A stretch of DNA of 64,000 nucleotides. Origin: Lautropia sp. Lineage in GTDB: Bacteria > Pseudomonadota > Gammaproteobacteria > Burkholderiales > Burkholderiaceae_E. This document shows, in pieces, positions 18,832 to 28,808 of the stretch; positions within the stretch are counted from its first letter, which is position 1, and each line of letters begins with the position of its first letter. The stretch covers positions 186,001-250,000 of the forward strand of contig JAUNAC010000002.1 in assembly GCA_030527825.1 (NCBI GenBank), read 5' to 3'. The position numbers were made by a program, and so were the translations under genes. The notes under the pieces are model-generated. The model was not told the DNA's origin, searched no databases, and saw nothing but the letters and a program-made list of their open reading frames with translations.

Positions 18832-21693
18832 TCAGGCGTGCCGGCGGGTTTCGCCTGGCCCGTAAAGATTGCTTTCGCAGCGGCCACAAAGTCCGGGATG
18901 CGCCGGGTTGCTGCCGACATCGGCACGCCAGTGCCAGCACCGTTCACATTTCTGGTGCGGGCTGGCCCAGGCGCGGATGTCCAGTGCCGAGTCGGGTGCT
19001 CCCCGGGAGAGGCTGGCCGCTGAGGTGATCAGCACGAAACGCAGATCGTCTTCCAGACTGGCCAGTGCGTCGTACAGGGGGCCGGCCGGGGCGGTCAGCG
19101 CCACTTCGGCCTGCAGGGACGAGCCGATTTCGCCACGCTCGCGCAGCTGGGACTCCAGATGCTGCTGAACCTGGGCACGCGCCTGGCGGATCAGGGTCCA
19201 GCGCGCATCGAGTGCCTGGGCGTCAGGCTGCTCGGGAAAGACGTGAAACAGTTCTTCCTGGATGCTGGCGCCGGGTTCCTGGCAACGCTCAGGTGCAAAG
19301 ATGGGCCATGCCTCGTCCGCAGTGAAGGAGAGGATGGGGGCCATCAGCTTGAGCAGGGCGTCCGTGATGTGCCAGAGCGCAGTCTGGGCGCTGCGCCGCG
19401 GCAGGCCCTTCTCGGCGGTGGTATAGAGCCTGTCCTTCAGGATGTCGAGATAGAAGGCTCCCAGTTCCTCCGAGCAGAAGGTCTGCAGCAGTGACACGAT
19501 GGGGTGAAACTCATAGGCGAGATAGTGCGCAATGATGCGCTGCTGTACCTGTCCGGCCATGACCAGGGCATAGCGGTCGATATCGAGCATCTGTTCGAGC
19601 GGCACGGCATCGCGGCTGATGTCGAAGTCAGAGACGTTGGCCAGCAGAAAGCGCAGGGTATTGCGGATGCGGCGATAGGATTCCACCACCCGCTTCAGGA
19701 TCTCATCGGAGACGGAGATCTCGCCCGAGTAGTCGCTGCTGGCTGTCCACAGCCGCAGGATCTCGGCCCCCAGGCGCCCGGAGACTTCTTCGGGCTCGAC
19801 GCCGTTGCCCAGGGACTTGCTCATCTTGCGGCCCTGGCCGTCGACGACCATGCCATGCGTCAGCAGCGCCTTGTAGGGCGGTGCGTCGTTCATCATGCAG
19901 GAAGTGAGCAGGGAGGAGTGGAACCAGCCGCGGTGCTGGTCAGAGCCTTCCAGGTAGAGATCGGCGGGAAATGCCGAGTCTTCCCGGTGGGAGCCACGCA
20001 GTACGGTCTGGTGGGTGGTGCCGGAATCGAACCAGACGTCCAGTGTGTCCTTGCCCTTTTCGTACTGGTCGGCTTCGTCACCCAGCAGATCACGGGGGTC
20101 AAGGGTCTGCCATACCTCGATGCCGTGCTGCTCGACGAGATCGGCCACCTGGTCCATCAGCCGGGGGGTATCGGGATGCAGCTGGCCGGTTTCCCTGTGC
20201 AGGAAGAAGGCCATGGGCACGCCCCACTGGCGCTGGCGCGACAGGGTCCAGTCCGGCCGGTTGGCGATCATGGCGTGCAGTCGTGCCTTGCCCCAGGCCG
20301 GGTAGAAACGGGTCTGTTCAATGCAGCGCAGCGCACGTTCGCGCAGGGTGTCACCCTCGTGGGGCTTCAGATCCATGCCGGCAAACCACTGGCTGGTGGC
20401 CCTCAGGATGAGTGGCGTTTTATGGCGCCAGCAATGCATGTAGCTGTGGGAAACCCGTTCGCTGGCGAACAGGGTGCCATTCTCGCGCAGGTGTTCGATG
20501 ATCTTCGGATTGGCCTTCCAGATGGAGAGGCCGCCGAACAGGGGCAGCGTGGGAACGTACTGACCGTTGCCCATGACGACATTGATGATTTCATCGTCCT
20601 TCATGCCATGGGCACGGCAGGTCTGGAAGTCCTCCACGCCGTGGGCTGGCGCGGAATGTACCAGGCCGGTGCCGGTCTCGGTGGTGACGTAGTCGGCCAC
20701 GTAGACAGGTGCTGTCCGGTCATAGAAGGGATGGCGAAAGTGCAGGCCGTTCAGTGCCTGGCCGGGGGCGGTGGCGAGGATCCGGCCCTGCAGGCCATAG
20801 CGTTCGAGCTGGGCCGTCACCCGCTCCCGGGCCAGGATCAGCAGGGTGGGCTGGTCATTGCGCCGGGTTTCAACCAGGGCGTAGTCGATTTCGGGATTGA
20901 GGTTCAACGCCTGGTTGGCTGGCAGTGTCCAGGGGGTGGTGGTCCAGATGATGGCGTAGCCCTGGGCGGTGGGCAGCGAGGTCAGTCCAAAGGCACGTGC
21001 CACGGCCTGGGGATCGTCAAATGGGAAGCCGACATCAACGGTGGGATCGGTGCGTTCGGCATACTCCACTTCTGCCTCGGCCAGTGCCGAGCCACAGTCA
21101 AAGCACCAGTTGACGGGCTTGAGTCCACGAAACACGAAGCCGGCGCGCATGATCCGGGCCAGTGAGCGGATCTCCTCGGCTTCACTGGCGGGACGCATGG
21201 TCAGGTAAGGGTGATCCCAGTCGCCCAGCACGCCCAGGCGCATGAACCCCGCTTTCTGGTTTTCTACCTGTTCGGTGGCATAGGCGCGGCAGAGGGCCTG
21301 AACCTCGGTGGTGGGCAGGTCCTTGCCGTATTTCTTTTCGATCTGATGCTCGATCGGCATGCCGTGACAGTCCCAGCCGGGAACGTAGCGGGCATCATAG
21401 CCCGCCAGGTTGTGGGACTTGACGATGATATCCTTCAGGATCTTGTTAATGGCATGACCCATGTGGATCGGCCCGTTGGCATAGGGGGGGCCGTCGTGCA
21501 GGACGAAGATGGGGCGTCCTTTGGCTGCGTTACGGATTCGCCGGTAGACGCCATGCTCCTCCCATTGCTGCACCCGGCCAGGCTCCTGCCGGGGCAGATT
21601 ACCGCGCATGGGAAAGGGCGTATCGGGCAGGTTCAGGGTGTGCCGGTAGCCCGGGGCTGCATCGTTGCCGGCAGAGTCAGTCGGTTTGGTCAT
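18832..21693 (-). CDS. ileS: Isoleucyl-tRNA synthetase
   Basis: The 953-residue class I synthetase charges tRNA-Ile. It has the HIGH-type site [15 protein letters not shown] near residue 65, the CP1 editing domain in the middle ([18 protein letters not shown]-like), [10 protein letters not shown], and an anticodon-binding helical domain. A C-terminal zinc finger has CERCWHW and CGRC pairs. The start chosen (ATG at 21693, [10 protein letters not shown]) overlaps the end of ribF by 17 bases, giving translational coupling; an ATG at 21738 is in frame but would lie deeper in ribF. Confidence 0.97.
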   Translation of the reverse strand: MTKPTDSAGNDAAPGYRHTLNLPDTPFPMRGNLPRQEPGRVQQWEEHGVYRRIRNAAKGRPIFVLHDGPPYANGPIHMGHAINKILKDIIVKSHNLAGYDARYVPGWDCHGMPIEHQIEKKYGKDLPTTEVQALCRAYATEQVENQKAGFMRLGVLGDWDHPYLTMRPASEAEEIRSLARIMRAGFVFRGLKPVNWCFDCGSALAEAEVEYAERTDPTVDVGFPFDDPQAVARAFGLTSLPTAQGYAIIWTTTPWTLPANQALNLNPEIDYALVETRRNDQPTLLILARERVTAQLERYGLQGRILATAPGQALNGLHFRHPFYDRTAPVYVADYVTTETGTGLVHSAPAHGVEDFQTCRAHGMKDDEIINVVMGNGQYVPTLPLFGGLSIWKANPKIIEHLRENGTLFASERVSHSYMHCWRHKTPLILRATSQWFAGMDLKPHEGDTLRERALRCIEQTRFYPAWGKARLHAMIANRPDWTLSRQRQWGVPMAFFLHRETGQLHPDTPRLMDQVADLVEQHGIEVWQTLDPRDLLGDEADQYEKGKDTLDVWFDSGTTHQTVLRGSHREDSAFPADLYLEGSDQHRGWFHSSLLTSCMMNDAPPYKALLTHGMVVDGQGRKMSKSLGNGVEPEEVSGRLGAEILRLWTASSDYSGEISVSDEILKRVVESYRRIRNTLRFLLANVSDFDISRDAVPLEQMLDIDRYALVMAGQVQQRIIAHYLAYEFHPIVSLLQTFCSEELGAFYLDILKDRLYTTAEKGLPRRSAQTALWHITDALLKLMAPILSFTADEAWPIFAPERCQEPGASIQEELFHVFPEQPDAQALDARWTLIRQARAQVQQHLESQLRERGEIGSSLQAEVALTAPAGPLYDALASLEDDLRFVLITSAASLSRGAPDSALDIRAWASPHQKCERCWHWRADVGSNPAHPGLCGRCESNLYGPGETRRHA

Positions 21694-22690
21694 CGGAGTC
21701 GGTTGCAGTTTTGAAGTGGGCCCGTGCCTGTTGGGCATCGCGGGCGATTTGCCGGCGCAGGGCTTCCAGGTCCGGAAAGGACTGTTCGTCGCGCAGTTTT
21801 TTCAGAAACTCCACACAGATCAGCCTGCCATACGCATTGCCCTGCCAGTTCAGCAGATGGACTTCCAGCAGCCATTGGCCATGGGCTTCAATAGCCGGGC
21901 GCGTCCCGAAACTGGCGACACCGGGTTCGATCAGGGCAGGATCATCATGCAGGCCACCCACCTGCACAACGAAGATGCCCTGCAGTGCAGGCTGTCCGCG
22001 GGCAAAACGCAGGTTCAGGGTGGGAAAACCCAGTTGGGAGCCCAGCCGGCGACCATGGACGACGTGGCCAGACAGGGTGTAGGGGCGTCCCAGCATTTGC
22101 TGTGCCCAGTCAAAATCGGCCTGGGCCAGCGCCTCCCGGATCAGGGAACTGGAGACACGTACGCCGCCTTCCTCCACCATGGGCATGGCCTGCACCTGGA
22201 TGCCGCTGGCCTGGCCAAGGGATTTCAGCATCGCAAAATCACCCTGACGCTGGGCACCGAAGCAGAAATCGGTACCGATGCGGATATGTCGCGCCTGCAG
22301 CCGTCTGGCCAGACAGTCCTGCACGAATTCGGAGGCTGGACATTGGGCAAGGCGGCGATCGAAGGGCACCAGATAGACCTGCTGCACGCCCAGGCGTGCC
22401 AGCATGGTCAGCCGGTCACGCAGTGTGGCGATACGTACCGGCGGCGGTGTGTATTGCTCCCGCTGCCGGGCCAGCTGGTGGAAGTATTCGCGCGGATGCG
22501 GCTCGAAGGTGAGCACGGTGGCGGGCAGACCGGCGGTGCGTGCGTCATCAACCAGGGTGCGGATCAGGGCCTGATGGCCAAGATGCACACCGTCAAAATT
22601 GCCGATGGTCAGGGCACAGGGTTGGCCCGTGGCGGCAGAGGGCAGGGAGCGAAGGATTTTCACCGGCCTGATTATAAGGATATCGTTCAT
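21677..22690 (-). CDS. ribF: Bifunctional riboflavin kinase / FAD synthetase
   Basis: The 337-residue protein converts riboflavin to FMN and FAD. The N-terminal nucleotidyltransferase domain has [25 protein letters not shown] and the SSSLIREAL signature. The C-terminal kinase domain has [23 protein letters not shown] codons at 22690 and 22696 (MAMNDILI) are both possible; the frame stays open to 22783 without resemblance to RibF. First gene of the six-gene minus-strand operon, directly coupled to ileS, as in many Proteobacteria. Confidence 0.95.
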   Translation of the reverse strand: MNDILIIRPVKILRSLPSAATGQPCALTIGNFDGVHLGHQALIRTLVDDARTAGLPATVLTFEPHPREYFHQLARQREQYTPPPVRIATLRDRLTMLARLGVQQVYLVPFDRRLAQCPASEFVQDCLARRLQARHIRIGTDFCFGAQRQGDFAMLKSLGQASGIQVQAMPMVEEGGVRVSSSLIREALAQADFDWAQQMLGRPYTLSGHVVHGRRLGSQLGFPTLNLRFARGQPALQGIFVVQVGGLHDDPALIEPGVASFGTRPAIEAHGQWLLEVHLLNWQGNAYGRLICVEFLKKLRDEQSFPDLEALRRQIARDAQQARAHFKTATDSDDQTD

Positions 22691-22867
22691 CGCCATCCGG
22701 ACGGACAGGGCCGGACTGGGCGCGGGATGTGGGCGCAGGCCACGGTGGGGCAAAAGGCTACCACTGCTAACATGCGGGATCAAGCATGTTTGACCCGGCC
22801 TGTCCGGGATGCCTCTCCGGCTCCCTTGCGGGCCGCCTGTGGCCAGAATCTTATTGGATCATCCACC

Positions 22868-23620
22868 ATGAGCGCCATTGCCTGCTCCACCCCACTCCGT
22901 TCTCCTGCCCGTGTGGTCATCCTGATTTCCGGCAGAGGTTCCAACATGATGGCGCTTGTCGAGGCCATTGCCCGGCAGCAACTGCCGGTCGAGGTGGCGG
23001 GTGTGGTGAGCAACCGTCCTGATGCCGCCGGGCTGGCCTGGGCGCAGACGCGCGGTATCGCCTGCCGGGCGCTGGATCATCGTCAGTATGCCGATCGCGC
23101 CGCCTTCGATGCGGCGCTGGCCGAGGCCGTGGACGCGCTGGCCCCTCCCGCCGAACAGCCCTGGGTATTGCTGGCGGGCTTCATGCGGGTGCTGTCGGCG
23201 GATTTTGTCAGCCGGTATGCTGGCCGGCTGGTCAATATCCATCCGGCGCTGCTGCCGGCGCACCCGGGCCTGCATACCCACCGCCAGGCGCTGGCGGCCG
23301 GGGCGCTGTTACATGGCGCGACCGTGCATTTTGTGACTCCGGCGGTCGATGTCGGGCCGATCATTGCCCAGGCGGTGGTGCCGGTGCTCGCCGGCGATAC
23401 GGAGGCAAGCCTCGGGGAACGGGTTCTGGCGATGGAGCATCAGCTGTTTCCGCGGGTGCTGGGCTGGCTGGCCGAAGGGCGTGTCAGCGTCACCGCGCAG
23501 GGTCAGGTGCTGCTGGCGGGGGAGGATCAGCTGACCGAGCGGGTGTTGCTGCACCCGTTGCTGACGGGCGAGCTACCGCAGGGCAGGGCGGGGCTGCCTG
23601 TCAAAGGGGCGGCAGCATGA
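22868..23620 (+). CDS. purN: Phosphoribosylglycinamide formyltransferase
   Basis: The 250-residue enzyme transfers formyl from 10-formyl-tetrahydrofolate to GAR in purine synthesis. The N-terminal ISGRGSNMMAL binds phosphate. VNIHPALLPAHPGLHTHRQAL provides the catalytic Asn and His, and the Asp is in VTPAVDVGPIIAQ. It is about 35 residues longer than E. coli PurN at the two ends. The frame is open about 400 codons upstream only because of GC-rich antisense sequence of ribF; the family begins at the ATG 22868. Its stop overlaps the rsmB start. Confidence 0.95.
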   Translation: MSAIACSTPLRSPARVVILISGRGSNMMALVEAIARQQLPVEVAGVVSNRPDAAGLAWAQTRGIACRALDHRQYADRAAFDAALAEAVDALAPPAEQPWVLLAGFMRVLSADFVSRYAGRLVNIHPALLPAHPGLHTHRQALAAGALLHGATVHFVTPAVDVGPIIAQAVVPVLAGDTEASLGERVLAMEHQLFPRVLGWLAEGRVSVTAQGQVLLAGEDQLTERVLLHPLLTGELPQGRAGLPVKGAAA

Positions 23621-25104
23621 CCGGTCTGCCGGCATCATCACGGCGCGCCGCCACGGGCGGGCTGAGGATATCGGAGAGGGTGCGCCTGATCGGCTTGACG
23701 ACCGAGGCACTGGTCGCTGTGCTGCCGGGGGATGCCATGGCGGCGACGGAGCTGTTCGCGAGGCCGGCTGAAGGGGGGCGTCTGCCTGACTGGGCCGGGG
23801 CCGCCCCGGTGGATCAGCAGCTCTCGGCCTGGCTGCGCCGCCATCCGGCCATTGGGGCGCGCGAGCGACGATGGCTCTCGGATCGGGTCTACGACGTGCT
23901 TCGCCATGGCCGGGCCTTCGAGGCGTTTGTGTGTGGGCCGGGCCAGGAATTTGCGGCGCTGGGTGCGGATGATGCCGGTGGGGCACGGGATATGCGGGAA
24001 CGGCTGCAGGCCATGGTGTGCCTGTCGGCGGCGCTGAGTGCCCGGACAGGGCGGGATGCCGCAGCGAGTACCGATCCCGAAGCCGGGATGCCGGACACGG
24101 GGGGGGCGGGTCATGGCGCTGGTCAGGCAGTCGTGGATCGCTATCATCAGTGGCTGGCTGAACAGCCAGAGGCGGTACGCTATAGCCTGCCGGACTGGTT
24201 CTGGGCGGAGCTGCAGGCCAGTCATGGCGCCGCGGGCGCGGCGAAGCTGGCGGGCACGCTGCTGTTACCGGCGGCGATCGAGATTCGCTGCAATCTGCTG
24301 CGCGGCAAGGCTGCTGTGCTGCAGAAGCGTTTGGCCGAGGCGGGTATCGCTGCCGAGCAGGTGGCAACGCTGCCTGCGGCATTGCGCATTTCCGGACGAC
24401 CGGCGTTGACCCGGTTGCCGCTGTTCGAGCAGGGCTGGTTCGAATTGCAGGATGCCGGCAGTCAGGCGATTGCCGAGCACGCCGCTGCCCGTCGGGGTGA
24501 GCGGGTGATTGACTTCTGTGCAGGCGCTGGTGGCAAGACGCTGGCGCTGGCGGCCCGCATGCGCAATCAGGGCCAGATTCTGGCGTTTGACACCGAGGAT
24601 GCCCGTCTGGCACGGCTGGGCCCGCGCCTGCGCCGTGCGGGGGTCGATGTGGTGACGCCCATGCGATTGAGTGGCTGTGATGACCGGCGCCTGGGTCGTT
24701 ATGCGGGGTGGTCGGATCTGGTGCTGCTGGATGCTCCCTGCAGCGGCAGTGGCACACTGCGCCGTCACCCCGATCTGAAATGGCGTCTGCAGCCTGGGGA
24801 TGTCCAGAAGAGTCAACAGCTGCAGCAGCAGATTCTGATGTCTGCCGTGCATCTGCTGCGGCCTGGCGGCCGGCTGGTGTACGCCACCTGCAGTCTGCTG
24901 GCGCAGGAAAACGAGGCACAGATGCGCTGGCTGGCCGGACAGTTCGGACGGTCAGGATCCGGGGAGGAGGCTGATCGCGGCCGGACAGGGAACGCTCCGG
25001 AGCGGGCGATCACGCTGGTTGCGGGGCCGGTGCGTCACTGGCTGCCCGAGCCGGCTGGCGGAGATGCCTTTTTCATGGCGAGCTGGCAGCGCGGTCAGGC
25101 GTAG
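23617..25104 (+). CDS. rsmB: 16S rRNA (cytosine-967-C5)-methyltransferase family protein
   Basis: The 495-residue RsmB/NOP2 family protein has an N-terminal region of about 230 residues, weakly like the NusB-type domain of RsmB, and then a SAM-dependent domain. The latter has VIDFCAGAGGKTLALAA, the PC motif DAPCSGSGTLRRHPDLKW (C375) and the TC motif YATCSLLAQENE (C425, the catalytic nucleophile). It is longer than E. coli RsmB (429 residues) because of low-complexity insertions near residues 140-165 and before the C-terminus. ATGA overlap with purN indicates coupling. The exact target base is inferred. Confidence 0.88.
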   Translation: MTGLPASSRRAATGGLRISERVRLIGLTTEALVAVLPGDAMAATELFARPAEGGRLPDWAGAAPVDQQLSAWLRRHPAIGARERRWLSDRVYDVLRHGRAFEAFVCGPGQEFAALGADDAGGARDMRERLQAMVCLSAALSARTGRDAAASTDPEAGMPDTGGAGHGAGQAVVDRYHQWLAEQPEAVRYSLPDWFWAELQASHGAAGAAKLAGTLLLPAAIEIRCNLLRGKAAVLQKRLAEAGIAAEQVATLPAALRISGRPALTRLPLFEQGWFELQDAGSQAIAEHAAARRGERVIDFCAGAGGKTLALAARMRNQGQILAFDTEDARLARLGPRLRRAGVDVVTPMRLSGCDDRRLGRYAGWSDLVLLDAPCSGSGTLRRHPDLKWRLQPGDVQKSQQLQQQILMSAVHLLRPGGRLVYATCSLLAQENEAQMRWLAGQFGRSGSGEEADRGRTGNAPERAITLVAGPVRHWLPEPAGGDAFFMASWQRGQA

Positions 25105-25151
25105 GCGGGTCAGCGCGCCGGGACGACAGTGCGTCTGGCCAGACTGGACGC

Positions 25152-25188
25152 AACAAAGCCGGCCATGCATCTGCGACGCGTGGCCGGC
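25152..25188 (-). terminator. Probable terminator downstream of rpmG
   Basis: TGGCCGGC (25181-25188) and GCCGGCCA (25158-25165) form a perfect 8-bp stem with a 15-base loop, followed on the minus strand by TTTGTTG. It lies 50 bases after the rpmG stop, between convergent rsmB and rpmG, and could work for both strands. Confidence 0.55.
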
Positions 25189-25237
25189 CTGAAGACCGGG
25201 TGACCGGGCTGGCGACCATCCGGCCACCAGCGGCAGA

Positions 25238-25393
25238 TCACTTGATCTTGGTTTCCTTGTAAGCGACGTGTTTGCGGGCAACCGGATCGTACTTCTTGAT
25301 TTCCATCTTTTCCGGCTGGGTACGTTTGTTTTTGGTGGTGGTATAGAAATGACCGGTACCAGCGGTCGATTCCAGTTTGATCTTGTCACGCAT
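25238..25393 (-). CDS. rpmG: 50S ribosomal protein L33
   Basis: The 51-residue L33 starts [22 protein letters not shown] and ends [11 protein letters not shown]. It has no CxxC pairs, so it is the zinc-independent (C-) form. The ATG at 25393 has a GGGAGA site; the frame is open upstream but unrelated. It follows rpmB by 46 bases, the standard rpmB-rpmG pair. Confidence 0.97.
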   Translation of the reverse strand: MRDKIKLESTAGTGHFYTTTKNKRTQPEKMEIKKYDPVARKHVAYKETKIK

Positions 25394-25439
25394 GTCGGTT
25401 CTCCCGGGGGATGATGTCTGGGCAGTCCTGCCCGGTGAT

Positions 25440-25685
25440 TCAGACCTTGCTGGCGCTGAGTTTGCCGGCGCTGATCTCGGCCAGGACGGCTTCAACGCCC
25501 AGTTTGTCGATTTTGCGCAGGCCAGCCGCCGTCACGCGCAGACGGACATAGCGTTGCTCGCTTTCCAGCCACAGGCGACGCTGCTGCAGGTTGGGCAGGA
25601 AACGACGTTTGGTCTTGTTGTTTGCGTGGGACACATTGTTCCCGACCATTGGGCCTTTGCCCGTGACTTGGCAGACTTTTGCCAT
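25440..25685 (-). CDS. rpmB: 50S ribosomal protein L28
   Basis: The 81-residue L28 opens [23 protein letters not shown] and continues [16 protein letters not shown], as in proteobacterial L28; only Cys5 is present, so the zinc-free form. AGGA lies 7 bases before the ATG. It is the first gene after the promoter at 25925-25953, with a leader of roughly 230 bases. Confidence 0.97.
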   Translation of the reverse strand: MAKVCQVTGKGPMVGNNVSHANNKTKRRFLPNLQQRRLWLESEQRYVRLRVTAAGLRKIDKLGVEAVLAEISAGKLSASKV

Positions 25686-26020
25686 GATGCTGTTCCTGTC
25701 CTGTTGCGACGTGAGCTGTTCTGGCGCTGGAAAAGGGTGTCTTGGGAACCTGCGCACCGGGTGGATGATGGCCTTTGGCCGTACCCGCCTGCAGTGGCAA
25801 CCTTCTTCTGGCCAGGCGCCCCAGGCCACGTGAATGTCTGTAGAGGTTGACGGATGCCCGTGTGTACATGATGTCCGATCAAGGACTGACCATCACGCAC
25901 GCACATGGCCCACTAAAGCCGAGAATTATAGCCCGATATGCCGACGGGAACAAGTTGGCGTGCGCTATTCCGCTTCGGGGCCGGTTGCCATCTCCGGTGC
26001 CGCCCTGGCCCAGTCCGGCC
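25686..26020 (-). other. Leader and promoter region of rpmB-rpmG
   Basis: The 335 bases between the radC stop and the rpmB start hold the rpmB promoter and its long untranslated leader. No other coding frame is supported, and I see no strong hairpin that would be an attenuator. Confidence 0.5.
25925..25953 (-). promoter_or_regulatory. Sigma-70-type promoter for rpmB-rpmG
   Basis: On the minus strand TTGTTC (25953-25948) and a perfect TATAAT (25930-25925) are spaced by 17 bases. Transcription would start near 25918 and give a leader of about 230 bases before rpmB. It is one of the two best -10 matches noticed in the window, as expected for a ribosomal protein operon. Confidence 0.75.
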
Positions 26021-26863
26021 CTACAGCATGTTATGCAGGGCAAAGGAATACTGTCGCTCGCCTGCCACGATGATGTGATCCAGCACCCGGATATCGACCT
26101 GGGCCAGGGCATCGCGTAACGTCCGGGTGAGTCTGATATCGGCCTGACTGGGTTCGGGCTGTCCGGAAGGATGGTTGTGGGCCAGGATCACCGCTGCCGC
26201 GTTCAGGTCCAGGGCACGCTTGAGTACTTCACGTGGATAGACGGCCGTCTGGTTCAGCGTGCCACTGAACAGGGTGTCGGTCTCGATGAGCCGATGCTGG
26301 GTATTGACAAAGAGCACGAGGAAAACCTCCCGGCTCAGGCCACGTAGTCGCAGACCGAGATAGTCCTGTACGATGGCGGGCTGATTGAGCAGTATCTGGG
26401 TTTGCATCTGTTCGCGCAGTGCCCGGTGAGCCAGTTCAATGACGACTGCCAGGGTCGTGGCCCGGGCCGGGCCGAGTCCGTCCATGCGCATCAGCCGTGC
26501 CGGATCGGTTGACAGCAGGCGGCTCAGCGAGTCCTGGCTGTTGGCCAGCAGCTGCAGGCCCAGGGTGACCGCGGAGTGTCCACGGGTGCCCGAGCGCAGC
26601 AGAATGGCCAGCAGTTCGGCATTGGAGAGCGCCGCGGCACCATGGCGCAGCAGTCGTTCGCGGGGACGCTCGGTCTGTGGCCAGCTGCTCAGGGGGCTGC
26701 TGCCGGCCAGTGGCCGAGGGCCGGATGATGGGCCGGCAGGCAGCAGGTGTTCCCCCGTTGATCCAGTGCTGTCCTCTTCTACAATGGAGGCGGTGTATCC
26801 TTGTCGACCTCCCGTTTCCTTCCGGGCGGATCCGCCCGCTGCCCATGACCGAGTCTGTTTCAT
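26021..26863 (-). CDS. radC: RadC family JAB/MPN-type protein
   Basis: The 280-residue protein ends with the RadC MPN core: a metal motif HNHPSG followed by SQAD (ILAHNHPSGQPEPSQAD), and VLDHIIVAGERQYSFALHNML. The N-terminal helix-hairpin-helix part has ERPRERLLRHGAAALSNAELLAILLRSG. The first 55 residues are Ser/Gly/Pro-rich and not conserved. The only plausible start is the ATG at 26863 (or 26908), which places it inside the 5' end of the divergent fkpB. RadC is widely annotated as a DNA repair protein, but its function is not settled. Confidence 0.9.
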   Translation of the reverse strand: MKQTRSWAAGGSARKETGGRQGYTASIVEEDSTGSTGEHLLPAGPSSGPRPLAGSSPLSSWPQTERPRERLLRHGAAALSNAELLAILLRSGTRGHSAVTLGLQLLANSQDSLSRLLSTDPARLMRMDGLGPARATTLAVVIELAHRALREQMQTQILLNQPAIVQDYLGLRLRGLSREVFLVLFVNTQHRLIETDTLFSGTLNQTAVYPREVLKRALDLNAAAVILAHNHPSGQPEPSQADIRLTRTLRDALAQVDIRVLDHIIVAGERQYSFALHNML

Positions 26864-27363
26864 CCGAGTCTGTGTCCCTGTCGCCAGATGCGTCGTCCGG
26901 TACAGCACCCGCGCCGGTGCGCGTCGGGCCCCATTCGTTTCTGACGCTGCACTATCGCCTGAGCCTGCCGGAAACCGGCACTGATGTCATCAATACCTTT
27001 GAGGGTAAGCCGGCGACCCTGCAGCTGGGTATCGGCCAGATGTCCGAGGGGCTGGAGAATTGCCTCGTCGGCATGGCCGATGGTGAACACCGGGTATTCG
27101 AGCTGCCGGCGGGTGAGGGCTTTGGCCAGCGCCATCCCGAGCTGGTGCAGCGGGTATCCCGCGCGTTGCTGGATCGTGACAGCCTGGCGGATGATGTGGG
27201 TACCTATCAGCCAGGCGATGTGGTCGAGTTTCCGGCACCGGATGGTGGGCATTTTGCCGGCGTGCTGAAGTCGCAGGACGCTTCCGGTGCACTGTTTGAT
27301 TTCAATCATCCCCTGGCGGGCAAGGCCGTGCGCTTCGAAGTGCAGCTGCTGGGAGTGCTCTGA
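26845..27363 (+). CDS. fkpB: FKBP-type peptidyl-prolyl isomerase, SlpA/FkpB type
   Basis: The 172-residue cytoplasmic PPIase has the FKBP half (HSFLTLHYRLSLPETG, VINTFEGKPATLQLGIGQMSEGLENCLVGMADGE) and the inserted flap with LPAGEGFGQRHPELVQRVSRALL that defines the SlpA/SlyD group. There is no His-rich SlyD tail. The first 35 residues are a Ser-rich extension. TGA at 27361 is followed directly by the ispH ATG, the conserved fkpB-ispH pair. Its 5' end overlaps the radC start on the other strand. Confidence 0.93.
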   Translation: MTESVSSESVSLSPDASSGTAPAPVRVGPHSFLTLHYRLSLPETGTDVINTFEGKPATLQLGIGQMSEGLENCLVGMADGEHRVFELPAGEGFGQRHPELVQRVSRALLDRDSLADDVGTYQPGDVVEFPAPDGGHFAGVLKSQDASGALFDFNHPLAGKAVRFEVQLLGVL

Positions 27364-28464
27364 ATGGGAATGCTCAAGGAAACGGATCTGACCGCGGTTG
27401 ATCTCCACCGCCGGCCAGGCGGGGCGGGTGGCCCCGTCGAGGGGCAGGGCGATGTTCAGGCCCTGCTGGCGGCTGAACTGCCTGGCGACGGGGAGGGGGT
27501 GCTGCTGGCGCAGCCCCGCGGTTTCTGCGCCGGCGTGGATCGCGCCATCACCATCGTCGAGCGGGCGCTGGCCCTGCACGGCGCGCCGATTTATGTGCGC
27601 CACGAAATCGTGCACAACGATTATGTGGTGGCCACCCTGCGGGAGAAGGGGGCGATTTTTGTGGATGAGCTGGACGAGGTGCCGGACGGGGCCACGGTCA
27701 TTTTTTCCGCTCATGGTGTGTCCCGTGCCGTGCGTGCCGAGGCGGCCGGCCGCGGGCTGCAGGTGTTTGACGCCACCTGCCCGCTGGTCACCAAGGTGCA
27801 TGTGGAAGTGACCAAGATGCGCCGCGAGGGGCATCATGTGATCATGATCGGGCATGCGGGCCACCCCGAGGTGCAGGGCACGATGGGGCAGGCGGATGAT
27901 GGCATCTATCTGGTTGAAACCGAGGCGGATGTGGCCACCCTGCAGGTGCCGGACGGGGCCACGCTGGCCTATGTGACGCAGACCACGCTCTCGGTGGATG
28001 ATTGCCGGGCAGTGATCGACGCCCTGCGCAGGCGCTTTCCTGACATCGCCGAGCCCAAGAAGCAGGATATCTGCTATGCCACGCAGAACCGCCAGGATGC
28101 GGTGAAGTTCATGGCACCGCAGTGCGATCTGGTCCTCATCATCGGCAGCCCTTCCAGCTCCAACAGCAATCGCCTGCGCGAAGTGGCTGAGCGTCATGGT
28201 TGCGCCGCCTACCTGATCGGCAATGCGGCAGAGCTGGATCCGGCCTGGCTGGAAGGGCGACGGCGGGTAGGGGTCAGCGCGGGGGCCTCGGCGCCGGAAA
28301 TCCTGGTCGATGAGCTGGTGGCCCGGTTGCGGGAACTCGGTGTGAAGTCTGTCAGACCGCTGGATGGTGTGCAGGAGAATATGGCCTTTCCGTTGCCCAA
28401 GGGGCTCTCGACCAAGCGTCAGACGGACGCCGTGCAGGCGGCGGGTCAGGAGCAGGTATCGTGA
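27364..28464 (+). CDS. ispH: 4-hydroxy-3-methylbut-2-enyl diphosphate reductase
   Basis: The 366-residue iron-sulfur enzyme catalyses the last MEP-pathway step, making IPP and DMAPP. Cluster cysteines are C55 ([11 protein letters not shown]), C139 ([10 protein letters not shown]) and C237 (ICYATQN), and [11 protein letters not shown] binds substrate. The first 45 residues before VLLAQPRGF are an extension relative to E. coli. An in-frame GTG at 27499, preceded by GGGGAGGG, would give the classical N-terminus, so the true start is uncertain. It is coupled to fkpB upstream and overlaps the next gene by one base. Confidence 0.95.
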   Translation: MGMLKETDLTAVDLHRRPGGAGGPVEGQGDVQALLAAELPGDGEGVLLAQPRGFCAGVDRAITIVERALALHGAPIYVRHEIVHNDYVVATLREKGAIFVDELDEVPDGATVIFSAHGVSRAVRAEAAGRGLQVFDATCPLVTKVHVEVTKMRREGHHVIMIGHAGHPEVQGTMGQADDGIYLVETEADVATLQVPDGATLAYVTQTTLSVDDCRAVIDALRRRFPDIAEPKKQDICYATQNRQDAVKFMAPQCDLVLIIGSPSSSNSNRLREVAERHGCAAYLIGNAAELDPAWLEGRRRVGVSAGASAPEILVDELVARLRELGVKSVRPLDGVQENMAFPLPKGLSTKRQTDAVQAAGQEQVS

Positions 28465-28808
28465 TGGAAAGGCTGTTTGTGTACGGTACTCTGGCGCCCG
28501 GGCGCGCCAATGCGCATATGCTGGCTGATGTGCCGGGCAAGTGGCAGCCCGCTACGATACGCGGCTTTCTGTGTGTGGCAGGTTGGGGGGCTGCAGCGGG
28601 CTACCCGGGTATTCAGCCTGATGAGCAGGGTGAGCCTGTGCAGGGGCTGGTGTTCAGCGCCCCGGGGCTGGCCGCGCACTGGCCACGACTGGATGCCTTT
28701 GAGGGAGGAGACTACCGTCGCGTGGCGGTTATGGCCACACTTAATGACGGTACACAGGTGCAGGTGCAGGTGTATGCGCTGGCCGAAGGCTGTAGCGGCA
28801 GCAGATGA
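28464..28808 (+). CDS. Gamma-glutamylcyclotransferase (AIG2/YtfP-like) family protein
   Basis: The 114-residue protein has the GGCT fold signature VYGTLAPG near the N-terminus, the GLVFSAP strand, and the acidic LDAFEGGDYRRV motif whose Glu acts as general base in true cyclotransferases. Family members act on gamma-glutamyl peptides, but many small YtfP-like proteins are uncharacterised. The ATG overlaps the ispH stop (TGATG), and its own stop overlaps the next ATG, so translation of the four-gene unit fkpB-ispH-GGCT-glutaredoxin-like is coupled. Confidence 0.85.
   Translation: MERLFVYGTLAPGRANAHMLADVPGKWQPATIRGFLCVAGWGAAAGYPGIQPDEQGEPVQGLVFSAPGLAAHWPRLDAFEGGDYRRVAVMATLNDGTQVQVQVYALAEGCSGSR

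Noticed and set aside
19504..21165. 553-codon open frame on the plus strand
   Set aside because: It is antisense to ileS, whose protein is a clear family match; the translation has no recognisable domain. High GC makes such shadow frames common.
21665..22867. Open frame extending purN upstream by about 400 codons
   Set aside because: It lies antisense to ribF and shows no similarity to any formyltransferase extension; the family N-terminus is at 22868.
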